Shown: piece by piece, positions 42,101-51,220 of the stretch
Position numbering within the stretch: the stretch's first letter is position 1
Layout of the letters: every line of letters starts with the position of its first letter
NCBI GenBank assembly: GCA_033344795.1
Contig: JAWPMS010000001.1
Span: 1,922,001-1,986,000 of the forward strand
Direction of reading: 5' to 3'
DNA length: 64,000 nt
DNA from: SHLQ01 sp033344795
Lineage (GTDB): Bacteria > Actinomycetota > Acidimicrobiia > Acidimicrobiales > SHLQ01
Translations under genes and position numbers: made by a program
The notes under the pieces: model-generated
The model's database searches: none
What the model was told of the DNA's origin: nothing
Seen by the model: only the letters and a program-made list of their open reading frames with translations

Positions 42101-44388
42101 GGACTCACCTCTGCATCCGCTGCAGACACGGCATTCCACACACGCTCTGAGGTCATCGGCATCTGCCTCACGCGAACCCCGGTCGCTCGGGCAATCGCAT
42201 TCGAGACCGCGCCGGCGGTCGCGACGTTTGGTGCCTCTGCGAGACCCTTCGCCCCACGTGGACCGGCGTTGGGGGTGAATATCTCGACGAACTGCGTGTG
42301 GATGGATGGAGCGTCGGCGATCGTCTGGAGCTTGTACTCGAGGAGACCAGGATTCTGCTGTCGACCGTCGTCTCCGTACTGGGTTCCTTCGGTCAAGGCC
42401 TGACCAATTCCCATCAGCACGCCCCCTTCGATCTGTCCGTGAGCGGCTACCGGGTTGAGGATCGTGCCGGAGTCGTGCGCCGTGTGGACCTCGAGCACGC
42501 GTGCGACACCGGTGTCCGGATCGACGCGAACGCGAGCGACGTGGCACGAGAACTGCGGCGCCATCCACGAAGCGAAACCTTGTTCACCAAGACAAGTCGA
42601 CCCCACGGTCTCTGGCCACTCGTGGACCGGAGCAGAAGCGCTTCCCAAGAGGAGATCGCCACCCGCGGCTTCAGCGGCGAGCTCGACGATTGTCACGGTC
42701 TTGGACGGAGTTCCGGCCACGTGGGCCGCACCATTCGCCAGGACGATGTCGTCGATGTTGGCCTCGAGTTGTGCTGCGGCAAGCTCTTTGAGCTGCTCGG
42801 CGATCTGCCTTGAAGCGGTTTCGACCGCTCGCCCGTGATTGAAGAGGGTTTGTGATCCTGTTGCGCCGGGTCCGACTGGCGCCGCCGCGGTGTCTTGATA
42901 CACGAGCTCGATGTCGGTTTGATCGAGGCCGAGTTCGTCTGCGGCAATCATGCGCAGCGTCATGACCGACCCGGTTCCGCACTCTTGGGCGCCGGTGATC
43001 AGTTGGACCTTTCCATCTCCGTGCATCTTTGCGTATGCACCCGCGGGTGCGGCAAAGCTTGGCCACCATCCAACGGAGAGTCCAAGGGCTTCGCCTTCGG
43101 GGAGTTCGGAGCCCCAACCAGCAGACTCAGCGGCAAGTTCGAGGCATTGGTCTAACCCGATTTCGTCATACGTCTGACCGACGACTCCGACCTCGCCGGT
43201 GCGCACCACGTTCTTGCGCCGGAAGTCGAGTGGGTCCATCCCGATGGCGGTGGCAAGTTCGTCGGTGTGCGACTCGACAGCCCAACATCCTTGGGGCGCC
43301 GTCGGAGCCCGGACAGAGCCCGAGGGTTGATGGTTTGTATAGACGAGACGAGCGTCGATCTTGACGTTGGGGATCTTGTAGGGCCCAGCGACGTGCATCG
43401 CGGCAGCCTGCGGGAAGAAGGAAGCGTCGGCGGCGTAGGCGCCATTGTCGAGCAGGAGAGAGCCCGTGCGAGCGACGATTGTGCCGTCGGCCATGACGCC
43501 AGTGGTCACATCGATGATCATGCCCTCGCGCCTTCGGTCTGGGGCGATGAACTCCTCCCAGCGAGAGAAGACGAGCTTGACCGGACGTTTTGCTGCCCGA
43601 GCGAGCGCGGCGATGTGCGCTTCGAAATGGAAGCCACACTTTCCGCCGAAGCCGCCCCCGAGATGGGGGACGATGATACGAACCTTGTTCGAGGGAAGTT
43701 GAAGCGTCTCGCACACGCCGTCGCGTGCGTCGTATGGCACTTGGGTACTGGTCCAGATGGTGACCTTGTCGCCTTCCCATTGCGCGATGATGGCCCGTGG
43801 TTCGATGGGGGCCGCGTGTGAAGCGTCCGCGACGTAACGACTCGAGACCACGACGTCGGCTGATGCCATGGCGCTCTCCACGTCTCCCATTTCGATCGAT
43901 GAGTGCGTGGCCACATTGCCACCGTGGGGGGTATCGCCGGTGATGTCGTAGGAATCGAGATCTGGGTGGACGAGGGTGGCTCCCTCACGAATGGCCTCCT
44001 CGAGATCGCTGACCACGGGGAGTTCTTCGTACGTGACCTCGATGGCGTCAATGGCCTGCTGAGCGATATCGGCGTTGATCGCCGCGACAGCAGCGACCAC
44101 CTCGCCTTCGAATCGAACGACATCTCGGGCAAACAGGGTTCGATCAGGAATCACCGCGGTGTATCGAAGATCTGGAACGTCGTCCGCAGTGAGCACCGCG
44201 AACACGCCGGGAATCTTCTTGGCTGCACCGACATCGAGTTTGGTGATTCGAGCATGGCTGACTTCGGCGTATTTGAATTTCGCCACAAGTTGGCCGGTCA
44301 TCGTCATGTCAGCGGTATATCGACCGCTCCCGGTGACCTTGTCCGGTCCATCGGCCCGGATGAACTCTGGAAGATCTGTGACTGCCAT
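42097..44388 (-). CDS. Molybdenum hydroxylase large (Mo-binding) subunit
   Basis: A 763-residue aldehyde-oxidase/xanthine-dehydrogenase large subunit: GSGRYTADMTMTGQLVAKF, GGGFGGKCGFHFE, QECGTGS (Mo-cofactor site), HDSGTILNPVAAHGQIEGG and a C-terminal GAKGLAEAPN that holds the catalytic Glu. The CO-dehydrogenase active-site loop AYRCSFR is absent, so it is not a CO dehydrogenase. It probably hydroxylates an aromatic or N-heterocyclic ring, or reduces an aromatic CoA ester. ATG at 44388 follows a weak GGGG. Adjacent enoyl-CoA hydratase, P450 and meta-cleavage genes support an aromatic substrate. Confidence 0.92.
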   Translation of the reverse strand: MAVTDLPEFIRADGPDKVTGSGRYTADMTMTGQLVAKFKYAEVSHARITKLDVGAAKKIPGVFAVLTADDVPDLRYTAVIPDRTLFARDVVRFEGEVVAAVAAINADIAQQAIDAIEVTYEELPVVSDLEEAIREGATLVHPDLDSYDITGDTPHGGNVATHSSIEMGDVESAMASADVVVSSRYVADASHAAPIEPRAIIAQWEGDKVTIWTSTQVPYDARDGVCETLQLPSNKVRIIVPHLGGGFGGKCGFHFEAHIAALARAAKRPVKLVFSRWEEFIAPDRRREGMIIDVTTGVMADGTIVARTGSLLLDNGAYAADASFFPQAAAMHVAGPYKIPNVKIDARLVYTNHQPSGSVRAPTAPQGCWAVESHTDELATAIGMDPLDFRRKNVVRTGEVGVVGQTYDEIGLDQCLELAAESAGWGSELPEGEALGLSVGWWPSFAAPAGAYAKMHGDGKVQLITGAQECGTGSVMTLRMIAADELGLDQTDIELVYQDTAAAPVGPGATGSQTLFNHGRAVETASRQIAEQLKELAAAQLEANIDDIVLANGAAHVAGTPSKTVTIVELAAEAAGGDLLLGSASAPVHEWPETVGSTCLGEQGFASWMAPQFSCHVARVRVDPDTGVARVLEVHTAHDSGTILNPVAAHGQIEGGVLMGIGQALTEGTQYGDDGRQQNPGLLEYKLQTIADAPSIHTQFVEIFTPNAGPRGAKGLAEAPNVATAGAVSNAIARATGVRVRQMPMTSERVWNAVSAADAEVSP

Positions 44389-44443
44389 ATGTGCCCCTGT
44401 ACAGACGTTCAGCGAGGCCACAGCTTTGCATATCGCGTGCGTG

Positions 44444-45151
44444 TCAGCTGGATTGGCCTTGGTCTCGATCGGCTGCTGCCTGGCCGGTCATCTTCGTTGC
44501 GATGGCGCCGCGGAACTGGCGCATGGTTCCTGCGTATGCAGCCCGGTCGAGTCCGGCCATCGCCGCTGCCTCTTCGATCGCACGAGGCACGACGTCCTCG
44601 GGTGCGACGGCGACATCGAGGAAGCCGGCGGTGACCGCGTTTGTGGCGTCGGTGATCCGGGCGTTCGCCACCGCTCGCTGGAGATACCGGGGGTCGAGTC
44701 GTTCTCTGCAGATGGTCATCGCCCAGTCGGGAAGCACCATGCCGATGGCCACTTCATTCACGCCGACCTTGAAGTCGCCTGTTGCGCCGATGCGGACGTC
44801 ACAGCCGAGCAGCAGGAGCGCACCCGCGGCGAGTGCGTGGCCCGTGCAGGCCGCCACGACAGGAATGTCGGATCGATAGATGTGACTGACGAGATCGCCC
44901 CCATCAGCAACGAGATCGATGACGGCGCCGAGGTCTCCGGAGCGCATGACGTTGAGATCGAACCCGGCCGAGAACACACCCTCCCTGCCCGCGATGACCG
45001 CTGCGACGACTCCGGGGGTAGCCGCTGCGTCATCGACTGCGGCTCGTAGGTCGGCGATGGCCTCTTTCGAGAAGGCGTTTGCTTTGCCATCGTCGATGGT
45101 GATCAGCGAAACGGTGTTGTCAGCAACGATGGAGGTGGTGATCTTCGACAT
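44444..45151 (-). CDS. Enoyl-CoA hydratase/isomerase family protein
   Basis: A 235-residue crotonase-fold protein: FSAGFDLNVM carries the first oxyanion-hole block, and AAGALLLLGCDVRIGATG the second. The usual Glu144 and Glu164 of hydratases are not obvious, so isomerase, thioesterase or decarboxylase activity is possible. It sits between the Mo-hydroxylase and P450 genes. Confidence 0.88.
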   Translation of the reverse strand: MSKITTSIVADNTVSLITIDDGKANAFSKEAIADLRAAVDDAAATPGVVAAVIAGREGVFSAGFDLNVMRSGDLGAVIDLVADGGDLVSHIYRSDIPVVAACTGHALAAGALLLLGCDVRIGATGDFKVGVNEVAIGMVLPDWAMTICRERLDPRYLQRAVANARITDATNAVTAGFLDVAVAPEDVVPRAIEEAAAMAGLDRAAYAGTMRQFRGAIATKMTGQAAADRDQGQSS

Positions 45152-45180
45152 GACCGTGAGCGTAGATCACGACTCGGCGA

Positions 45181-46464
45181 TCACCACTCAACGAGAAGCT
45201 GCTCAGGTCCGCGGAAAGTGATGTTGGCCGATGACCAGATGTGCTGATCCTCGACGAGGCGCAGAGTTGGCACTCGTTCGACGAGCGCCTCCAGCACAAG
45301 TTTTGCTTCGAGCTTTGCGAGGTTTGCACCCAGGCAGAAGTGGATGCCTTTGCCGAAGCTGATGTTCCGGTTGGCGTTCTCTCGATGGATGTCGAAGTTG
45401 TCGGGATCCTCGAAGAGGTCGGGTTGGCGGTTGGCCGAGGCGAAGTTCATGAAGATGGGCGTACCGGCCGGAAGGTCGACTCCTGCGAGCGTGGTGTTCT
45501 GGGTGGTGATTCGTCGCCAAGAGATCTGACTCGATTCGAATCGAACGACCTCTTCGACCGCATTCGGGATGAGCGACGGATCGGCGCAGAGCTGGTCCCA
45601 CTGCTCGCGACGGGGGAGCAAGCAACGCAGGCTGTTGCAAATGAGCGCGGTGACTGCTTCGTGGCCGGCGAAGGAGAGCCCGTAGATGACCGACTCGACC
45701 TCACGATAGGAAATCTCCTCGGGGTCTGCGAGATGTGCCGCGACGAGCTCGGACGCGAAGTCGTCGCTCGGGTCATCTCGTTTGGAAGCGGTGAAGTCTC
45801 GGCAATAGCGCCAGTACGCGAGCATCTTCTCGGCGATCTCGATCTGCTCATCCTCGGTAGGTCGCCCCCACGAGAAAGCCTTTCGATCGCTGCACCAGTT
45901 CTTGAGCAGCTCGTCATCGGACTCGGGGAACCCAATGAACCGAAAGACGGTCTCGCCTGGAAGTGGGAAGGCGAACGCATCGATGAACTCTCGTGGTTGT
46001 TCTCCGGCCAACATCTCGTCGAGCAACTCGTGACTTCGACGAACGATGTACGGCTCCAGTGTCTTGAGCCGCCGACGAGAGAAGCCAGCGCGGGTGTGCA
46101 CGCGGATTCGGCCGTGGTCCGGCTCCGGTCGATTCGACATGACGGCCACGGGGTTGAAGTCGGGAGCCGCGAGGATCTCGGCTGCGCCCTCACCTATTGG
46201 AAAGACCGGGTCTTGCACGTTGGTCGACGCATAGATGTCGGGGTTCGTGAACACCTCAACGATGTCCTCCATGCGGGTGATGACGGCATAACCGAGTTGT
46301 TCGGAGAAGAAGATCGGGCCCTCTTCGCGCAGTGCGCTTGCGATCGGATAGGGGTCGATCAGATAGTCATCGTTCAACGGCGACCACGCATGGTTGACCG
46401 GGCAGCCGGCCGGTGCCGACACCTTGGCCTTTGGCGCCTGGTGGTAGTTGTTCGCACTCGCCAT
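45181..46464 (-). CDS. Cytochrome P450
   Basis: A 427-residue soluble bacterial P450. Axial heme Cys lies in SFGKGIHFCLGANLAK; I-helix YGLSFAGHEAVTALICNSL has Gly-His-Glu-Ala where the usual AGxxT block lies; ExxR is present as EEVVRFE. It hydroxylates a hydrophobic or aromatic compound with electrons from a ferredoxin partner not encoded nearby. It belongs to the same transcription direction as the hydratase gene downstream of MarR. Confidence 0.96.
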   Translation of the reverse strand: MASANNYHQAPKAKVSAPAGCPVNHAWSPLNDDYLIDPYPIASALREEGPIFFSEQLGYAVITRMEDIVEVFTNPDIYASTNVQDPVFPIGEGAAEILAAPDFNPVAVMSNRPEPDHGRIRVHTRAGFSRRRLKTLEPYIVRRSHELLDEMLAGEQPREFIDAFAFPLPGETVFRFIGFPESDDELLKNWCSDRKAFSWGRPTEDEQIEIAEKMLAYWRYCRDFTASKRDDPSDDFASELVAAHLADPEEISYREVESVIYGLSFAGHEAVTALICNSLRCLLPRREQWDQLCADPSLIPNAVEEVVRFESSQISWRRITTQNTTLAGVDLPAGTPIFMNFASANRQPDLFEDPDNFDIHRENANRNISFGKGIHFCLGANLAKLEAKLVLEALVERVPTLRLVEDQHIWSSANITFRGPEQLLVEW

Positions 46465-46478
46465 GTGGTCTTGCTCCC

Positions 46479-47285
46479 CTAGGTGAACGACAACTCGAAC
46501 GCCTCGAGCGCTCCGAAGTCGAATCGGAAATGGTCGCCCGCTCGCACGTCGATTGGTCGGGTGAAGGAACCGGCGAGGATCGTCTGACCAGCGTCGAGGG
46601 TCAGTCCCTGTTCGGCGTACCGTCGGGCCAACCAGACGATGCCCGACGCGGGATGATCGAGGACACCCGCAGCGACTCCGGTTTCCTCGATCACACCGTT
46701 GCGATATCCAAGTGCGCTTATCCAGCGCAGATCCATCTCGCGTGGGGCCACCTTGCGGCCACCGCAGATGATCCCCGCGTCCGCCGCATTGTCAGAGATC
46801 GTGTCGACAACCGTGCGTGTTCGACCTGTTTCAGGATCGCGCCTGTACGAGCGCGCGGCGATGAGTTCGATCGCTGGCGTCACATAGGCGGTCGCGTCAA
46901 GAACGTCGTCGACGGTCAGGTCGAACCCGGCGAGATCCTCGGCGAGGACGAAGGCCAGCTCGATCTCGAGCTTCGGGTCGCAGAACTGGGCTGCTTCGAG
47001 CTCGGAGTCGGGATCAAAAACCATCGACTCCGTGATGAAGCCGGAGTCGGGCGTGGTGATGTGCATGGCCTTCTGCATCGCACGGGAGGTCAGACCGATC
47101 TTGTGCCCGACCATCCGCTCCCCGCGGGACAACTTCAGGTCCTTCCAGGCGTTTTGGATGATGTAGGCGTCGTCGATGTCGAGTTCGGGATACTGCGCGG
47201 TCGTCTGGCGTATCTGAACCCCTGTGCGCTCGGCGTCGTCGAGCAGCGCAGCTTCGGACGACGCGATCTCCGAGGTGATCGTCAT
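46479..47285 (-). CDS. 2-oxo-hepta-3-ene-1,7-dioate (HpaH-like) hydratase
   Basis: A 268-residue member of the 2-keto-4-pentenoate hydratase family: DDAYIIQNAWKDLKLSRGERMVGHKIGLTSRAMQKAM at the N-terminus and LEIELAFVLAEDLAG as the metal-binding block. It adds water to the dienoate formed after decarboxylation in homoprotocatechuate-like meta pathways. It overlaps the MarR gene by 4 nt and follows the FAH-family gene, the order found in hpa clusters. Confidence 0.92.
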   Translation of the reverse strand: MTITSEIASSEAALLDDAERTGVQIRQTTAQYPELDIDDAYIIQNAWKDLKLSRGERMVGHKIGLTSRAMQKAMHITTPDSGFITESMVFDPDSELEAAQFCDPKLEIELAFVLAEDLAGFDLTVDDVLDATAYVTPAIELIAARSYRRDPETGRTRTVVDTISDNAADAGIICGGRKVAPREMDLRWISALGYRNGVIEETGVAAGVLDHPASGIVWLARRYAEQGLTLDAGQTILAGSFTRPIDVRAGDHFRFDFGALEAFELSFT

Positions 47286-47761
47286 GTGGGCTCCTCGGTG
47301 GCGTGGAGTAGTTCCGTGAGCTCGGAGAGCTCACCGATCAGAGCGTGCAGTCGCTTCGACCCGTACCGTTCTTCGATCTGGGTGTACACGGCCTCCGACT
47401 CGGGTGCGACGGTCGCCACCAGCTTTCGACCGACATCAGAAAGTGAGATCTCTGACCGCCGCAGGTCGTGTGCTGCGGTCTGTCGGTCGATTAGGCCGCG
47501 CTCCTCCAGGTTGACGAGGATGCGGCTGAGGCTGGGCGCAAGCAGCGACGTTCGCTCGACGAGGGCGCCGACCTCGATGGGTTCGTTGGCCGATCCAAGC
47601 GCTCGCAAGACGCGCCACTGTTGTTCGGTGAGGTCGTGATCGGCCAGCACCGGCCGAAACTGCCGCATCGCACTCTCGCGCGCGCGAAGCAGCACCATTG
47701 GCAGCGAGACGTCGAAGTGCCGCAACTCGCTCACTGTGTTTCGCACTTCGCTGTCGCTCAC
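47282..47761 (-). CDS. MarR family regulator (HpaR-like)
   Basis: A 159-residue winged-helix protein: LTEQQWRVLRALGSANEPIEVGALVERTSLLAPSLSRILVNLEERGLIDRQTAAHDLRRSEISLSDVGR. Its SLLAPSLSRIL recognition helix is the HpaR type, and it sits inside an hpa-like operon. GTG at 47761 has CGGAG upstream. The probable operator is the direct repeat at 48728, in front of the divergent operons. Ligand likely the ring-cleavage substrate or a related phenylacetate. Confidence 0.9.
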   Translation of the reverse strand: MSDSEVRNTVSELRHFDVSLPMVLLRARESAMRQFRPVLADHDLTEQQWRVLRALGSANEPIEVGALVERTSLLAPSLSRILVNLEERGLIDRQTAAHDLRRSEISLSDVGRKLVATVAPESEAVYTQIEERYGSKRLHALIGELSELTELLHATEEPT

Positions 47762-48648
47762 TGTGGCTCCGGTGCGGTGAAGTCGGAGCCGTCGGGAAAC
47801 TCGTCGACGACGGTGTTGCGCAACGTGCCCAACTCGGGAACGTGTACCTCGATGACGTCCCCCGGTTCGAGCCATATTGGCGGGTCGAACCGAGCGCCAG
47901 CGCCGGTCGGGGTGCCGCTGAAGATGATGTCGCCCGGGCGCAACGTGGTGAACGTCGAGAGGTAATGGACCTGGTACTCGATCGAGTACTTCATGGTCGC
48001 CGGTGAGCCGTCCTGGCGGAGTTCGCCGTTGACGTGCGTCGTGATGCGGAGCTCCTCGAAGTCTGGGATCTCGTCGATCGTCACGAGGACCGGGCCATAC
48101 GAGCCTGTCGACTCCCAGTTCTTTCCCTGCGTGACATTAAATTTGGCGTGCCGGACCCAATCTCGAATTGTGCCTTCATTGCCAAGGGTCAGACCCGCGA
48201 TGTGATCGCGAGCCTCCTCCACGGGAATGCGGCGCCCCTCCTTGCCGATCACAACGACGATTTCACCCTCGTAGTCGAGCTGGTCGCTTTCAGGCGGCCG
48301 TACGAGCGGTTCGCCGTGTCCCGTGAACGAGTCCGGGAAACGGGGAAAGACCGACGGGTAGGCGGCGTCGCTCTTGTCGGCGTATTCGGCGGCGCGTCCT
48401 TCGTAGTTCACCCCGATGCAAAAGATCTTTCTCGGCCAAGGAAGGACGCGTTCGTACGTGACGTCGTCGAGAAGGTGGTCGACCTCTTCGTCGACGAACT
48501 CGGATGCCTTCGCAAGTTCGCCTCTGGTGAGTAGTTCTCCGAGATCGGTCGCCGCGAGGCGTCCTCGCAAGTCGATGACCCCCAGCCCATCAGAGGACAA
48601 CAAGCCATAGCTGGGACCGGAGGGAGTCGAGTAGGAGAGGAGCCGCAT
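47758..48648 (-). CDS. Fumarylacetoacetate-hydrolase family protein (HpaG-like)
   Basis: A 296-residue FAH-family enzyme. IFCIGVNYEGRAAEYA and LDYEGEIVVVIGKEGRRI hold the metal ligands; SGTPTGAG is the family's C-terminal block. In homoprotocatechuate degradation HpaG decarboxylates and isomerises 5-oxopent-3-ene-1,2,5-tricarboxylate; a single-domain FAH may do this or hydrolyse a C-C bond. ATG at 48648 is preceded by AAAGG. It opens the minus-strand operon and lies opposite the isomerase gene at 48831. Confidence 0.9.
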   Translation of the reverse strand: MRLLSYSTPSGPSYGLLSSDGLGVIDLRGRLAATDLGELLTRGELAKASEFVDEEVDHLLDDVTYERVLPWPRKIFCIGVNYEGRAAEYADKSDAAYPSVFPRFPDSFTGHGEPLVRPPESDQLDYEGEIVVVIGKEGRRIPVEEARDHIAGLTLGNEGTIRDWVRHAKFNVTQGKNWESTGSYGPVLVTIDEIPDFEELRITTHVNGELRQDGSPATMKYSIEYQVHYLSTFTTLRPGDIIFSGTPTGAGARFDPPIWLEPGDVIEVHVPELGTLRNTVVDEFPDGSDFTAPEPQ

Positions 48649-48727
48649 AGGGGCCTTTCTGTTGATCTCGACCCGACGTTGACGGATCTCGACCGGAAGT
48701 GTCGAGGATATCGTTGCCAACGGATAC

Positions 48728-48761
48728 TACACATGTTAAACAGTCTTGTACACATGTTAAA
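48728..48761. promoter_or_regulatory. Direct repeat TACACATGTTAAA, probable MarR operator
   Basis: Two perfect 13-bp copies at 48728-48740 and 48749-48761, spaced 21 bp (two helical turns), between the divergent FAH-type and isomerase operons. MarR proteins of HpaR type bind such intergenic sites. Confidence 0.75.
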
Positions 48762-48830
48762 TACCCTGCTCCGAAGACCGAGACGTGAGCCGGGCGTTCG
48801 ACCCAACATGACCTCGTCTGGACAACCCAA

Positions 48831-49241
48831 ATGCCACACCTGATCGTCGAGTACTCGAGCAATGTCGCCGCTCACCACGACATCGATGCGCTGCTCGATG
48901 TGATTCATCAGACGGTTCTCACATTCGATTTCGTCCCGGTGGCTGGCGTTCGCATTCGAGGCATCGAACATGCCCAGACCCGGATCGCCGATGGCTCAGA
49001 CGAGAACCATGCCTTCGTCGCGATGGTCGCCAGAATGGGTCCCGGTCGCGATGCCGAGGCAAAACATCGCTTGATCAACTCTGTGCTCGACGCCGCCGCT
49101 GGTCAGGTAGCGGGTGAAGCCGGCCCGCTGCACATCGCATGGTCGTTCGAAGTGCAGGAGATCGACGCCGAATTCCGGGTGAACAGAAACAATATCGCTT
49201 CGCACCTGAAGACCGTGCAGATGACCAATGGCGAGGGCTGA
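48831..49241 (+). CDS. 5-carboxymethyl-2-hydroxymuconate isomerase (HpaF-like)
   Basis: A 136-residue tautomerase-superfamily protein with the N-terminal MPHLIVEYSSN of this isomerase; Pro2 is the catalytic base. It isomerises the enol form of the ring-cleavage product. It precedes the dehydrogenase gene with a 1-nt gap. Confidence 0.93.
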   Translation: MPHLIVEYSSNVAAHHDIDALLDVIHQTVLTFDFVPVAGVRIRGIEHAQTRIADGSDENHAFVAMVARMGPGRDAEAKHRLINSVLDAAAGQVAGEAGPLHIAWSFEVQEIDAEFRVNRNNIASHLKTVQMTNGEG

Positions 49242-49242
49242 C

Positions 49243-50769
49243 ATGGCTTCGACACACACCTACGACGAGAACACGACCGCGGCAGCCAAACACCTCGCCA
49301 GATTCTCCGACGCACCGCTCCGGCACATGATCGGTGGCGAGTTGGTGCCAAGCGTGTCGGGGGACGTGTTCGAAAACACGTCGCCCATCGATGGAGCGCG
49401 CCTCGGTGACGTGTTTGCTGGTGCGGCTCCCGACATCGACGTCGGAGCAACCGCCGCCAACGAAGCGTTCGGGGTGTGGAGTGCGATGCCCGGCACGAGC
49501 CGCAAGCGGATCTTGCACGAAGTCGCGGATCTCATCGAAGAGCGAGCGCATCAGATCGCCGTGACCGAGTGTGTCGACACCGGGCAAACCATGCGTTTCA
49601 TGAGCGCTGCAGCCCTGCGTGGCGCGGCCAACTTTCGGTTCTTCGCCGACCAGGCGCCCAGCGCTGCCGACGGCCTGTCGCTTCCGTCGGCCGATCACGT
49701 CAACTACACGAGTCGCAAACCCATTGGTCCCATCGGTGTCATCACCCCTTGGAACACGCCGTTCATGCTCAGCACGTGGAAGATTGCCCCTGCTCTCGCC
49801 TCCGGTTGCACGGTCGTGCACAAACCAGCCGAATGGAGCCCCTACACGGCACACCTCCTGGCCGAGATCGCGCTCGAGGCTGGTTTGCCGGCCGGTGTGT
49901 TGAACGTGGTCCACGGGACGGGGGAGAGTGCCGGGAAGAGTCTCACCGAGCATCCCTTGATCAAGGCGATTGCCTTCGTCGGCGAATCTTCCACGGGTTC
50001 GATGATTCAGGCACAGGGTGCGCCGACGCTGAAACGGCTCCATTTCGAGCTCGGTGGCAAGAATCCAGTCATCGTGTTCGACGACGCCGACATCGAGCGA
50101 GCGCTCGATGCGGTCATCTTCATGATCTACAGCCTGAACGGTGAACGGTGCACCAGTTCCAGTCGGGTGCTGATCCAAGAATCGATCTACGACGAGTTCA
50201 CTCAGCGGCTTGCAGAGAAGATGAAGGGCATCCCAGTCGGGCATCCACTCGATCCAGGCAGTGTGATTGGGCCCCTGATTCACCAGCGTCACTACGACAA
50301 GGTCTGCAGCTATCGCGACATCGCCGTCAAAGACGGTGCAACGGTCATCGAAGGCACGCCGTGGGCTGATGCCCCCGCCGATGGCCAGTGGGTCACGCCG
50401 ATGTTGTTCACCAATGCAACGAACGACATGCGAATCGCGCAGGAGGAAATCTTTGGGCCCGCACTCACCGCGATTCCTTTCACCGACGAGGCGGACGCAG
50501 TCAAGATCGGCAACGACACCGACTATGGGCTGGCCGGGTATCTCTGGACTCGTGACGTTGGACGCGCACATCGGGTCGCCGATGCGCTCGACGCCGGCAT
50601 GATCTGGGTGAACAGCCAGAATGTTCGACATCTGCCGACACCGTTTGGTGGCACGAAGGCCAGCGGTATCGGTCGTGACGGTGGCGACTGGAGCTTCGAT
50701 TTCACGATGGAGACCAAGAACATCTCCATCGCTCTGGACACCCACCCCATCCCAAAGCTGGGAGGCTGA
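49243..50769 (+). CDS. Aldehyde dehydrogenase (HpaE-like semialdehyde dehydrogenase)
   Basis: A 508-residue NAD(P)-dependent aldehyde dehydrogenase. FELGGKNPVIVFDDADI contains the catalytic Glu, NGERCTSSSR the nucleophilic Cys, and EEIFGPALTAIPF the substrate/cofactor block. In the homoprotocatechuate pathway HpaE oxidises 5-carboxymethyl-2-hydroxymuconate semialdehyde. ATG at 49243 is preceded by GGCGAGGG; an upstream in-frame ATG at 49228 is within the isomerase gene. Confidence 0.93.
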   Translation: MASTHTYDENTTAAAKHLARFSDAPLRHMIGGELVPSVSGDVFENTSPIDGARLGDVFAGAAPDIDVGATAANEAFGVWSAMPGTSRKRILHEVADLIEERAHQIAVTECVDTGQTMRFMSAAALRGAANFRFFADQAPSAADGLSLPSADHVNYTSRKPIGPIGVITPWNTPFMLSTWKIAPALASGCTVVHKPAEWSPYTAHLLAEIALEAGLPAGVLNVVHGTGESAGKSLTEHPLIKAIAFVGESSTGSMIQAQGAPTLKRLHFELGGKNPVIVFDDADIERALDAVIFMIYSLNGERCTSSSRVLIQESIYDEFTQRLAEKMKGIPVGHPLDPGSVIGPLIHQRHYDKVCSYRDIAVKDGATVIEGTPWADAPADGQWVTPMLFTNATNDMRIAQEEIFGPALTAIPFTDEADAVKIGNDTDYGLAGYLWTRDVGRAHRVADALDAGMIWVNSQNVRHLPTPFGGTKASGIGRDGGDWSFDFTMETKNISIALDTHPIPKLGG

Positions 50770-50770
50770 A

Positions 50771-51133
50771 GTGTCCCTCTACTACGTGCAGAAGTTTCTC
50801 TATGAGCTCAATCGAGATGCTCGTGTTCAAGAGCAGTACGCGGCTGATCGACAGGCAGCAATCGAGTCGTACGACCTCACCGATGAAGAAGTGCGGGCCC
50901 TCGTCGAACCCGACATCGGTTTGTTGTTCCACCTTGGCGTGAACGGCCAAATTCTCATGCACTTTGCTGCTTTGCATCAGGTGGAATGGCAGGACTATCT
51001 GCAACGGATGCGCGACGGGATCGAGGAACACGGTCCCGTGCGCGAAGGTGTGTACGCCATGACCGGCTACGAGGGCACCGAAGCCCACGCCAAGTCCCTT
51101 GGCCAAACGAAAAGTGAAGATGTTGGAAGCTGA
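50771..51133 (+). CDS. Extradiol dioxygenase alpha (LigA-like) subunit
   Basis: A 120-residue LigA-type protein: YYVQKFLYELNRDARVQEQYAADRQAAIESYDLTDEEVRALVEPDIGLLFHLGVNGQILMHFAALHQ. In LigAB dioxygenases this small subunit covers the active site of the catalytic subunit and sets substrate specificity. GTG start immediately after the dehydrogenase gene. It pairs with the catalytic gene 87 nt downstream. Confidence 0.92.
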   Translation: MSLYYVQKFLYELNRDARVQEQYAADRQAAIESYDLTDEEVRALVEPDIGLLFHLGVNGQILMHFAALHQVEWQDYLQRMRDGIEEHGPVREGVYAMTGYEGTEAHAKSLGQTKSEDVGS

Positions 51134-51220
51134 GCGGTTCGAGAAACTCCACCGGGGAGTGAGCCGGAGGCGAACGACCATGTCGGCTCCTGCGGATCTC
51201 CACCGGAAATGTGGAGAACA

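Noticed and set aside
45241..46482. Plus-strand open frame opposite the P450 gene
   Set aside because: The P450 has all hallmarks on the minus strand; the opposite frame shows no domain.
49075..50745. Long minus-strand open frame opposite the aldehyde dehydrogenase gene
   Set aside because: The sense frame is a full-length, motif-complete dehydrogenase. The antisense translation is Arg/Asp/His-rich and repetitive, typical of a shadow.
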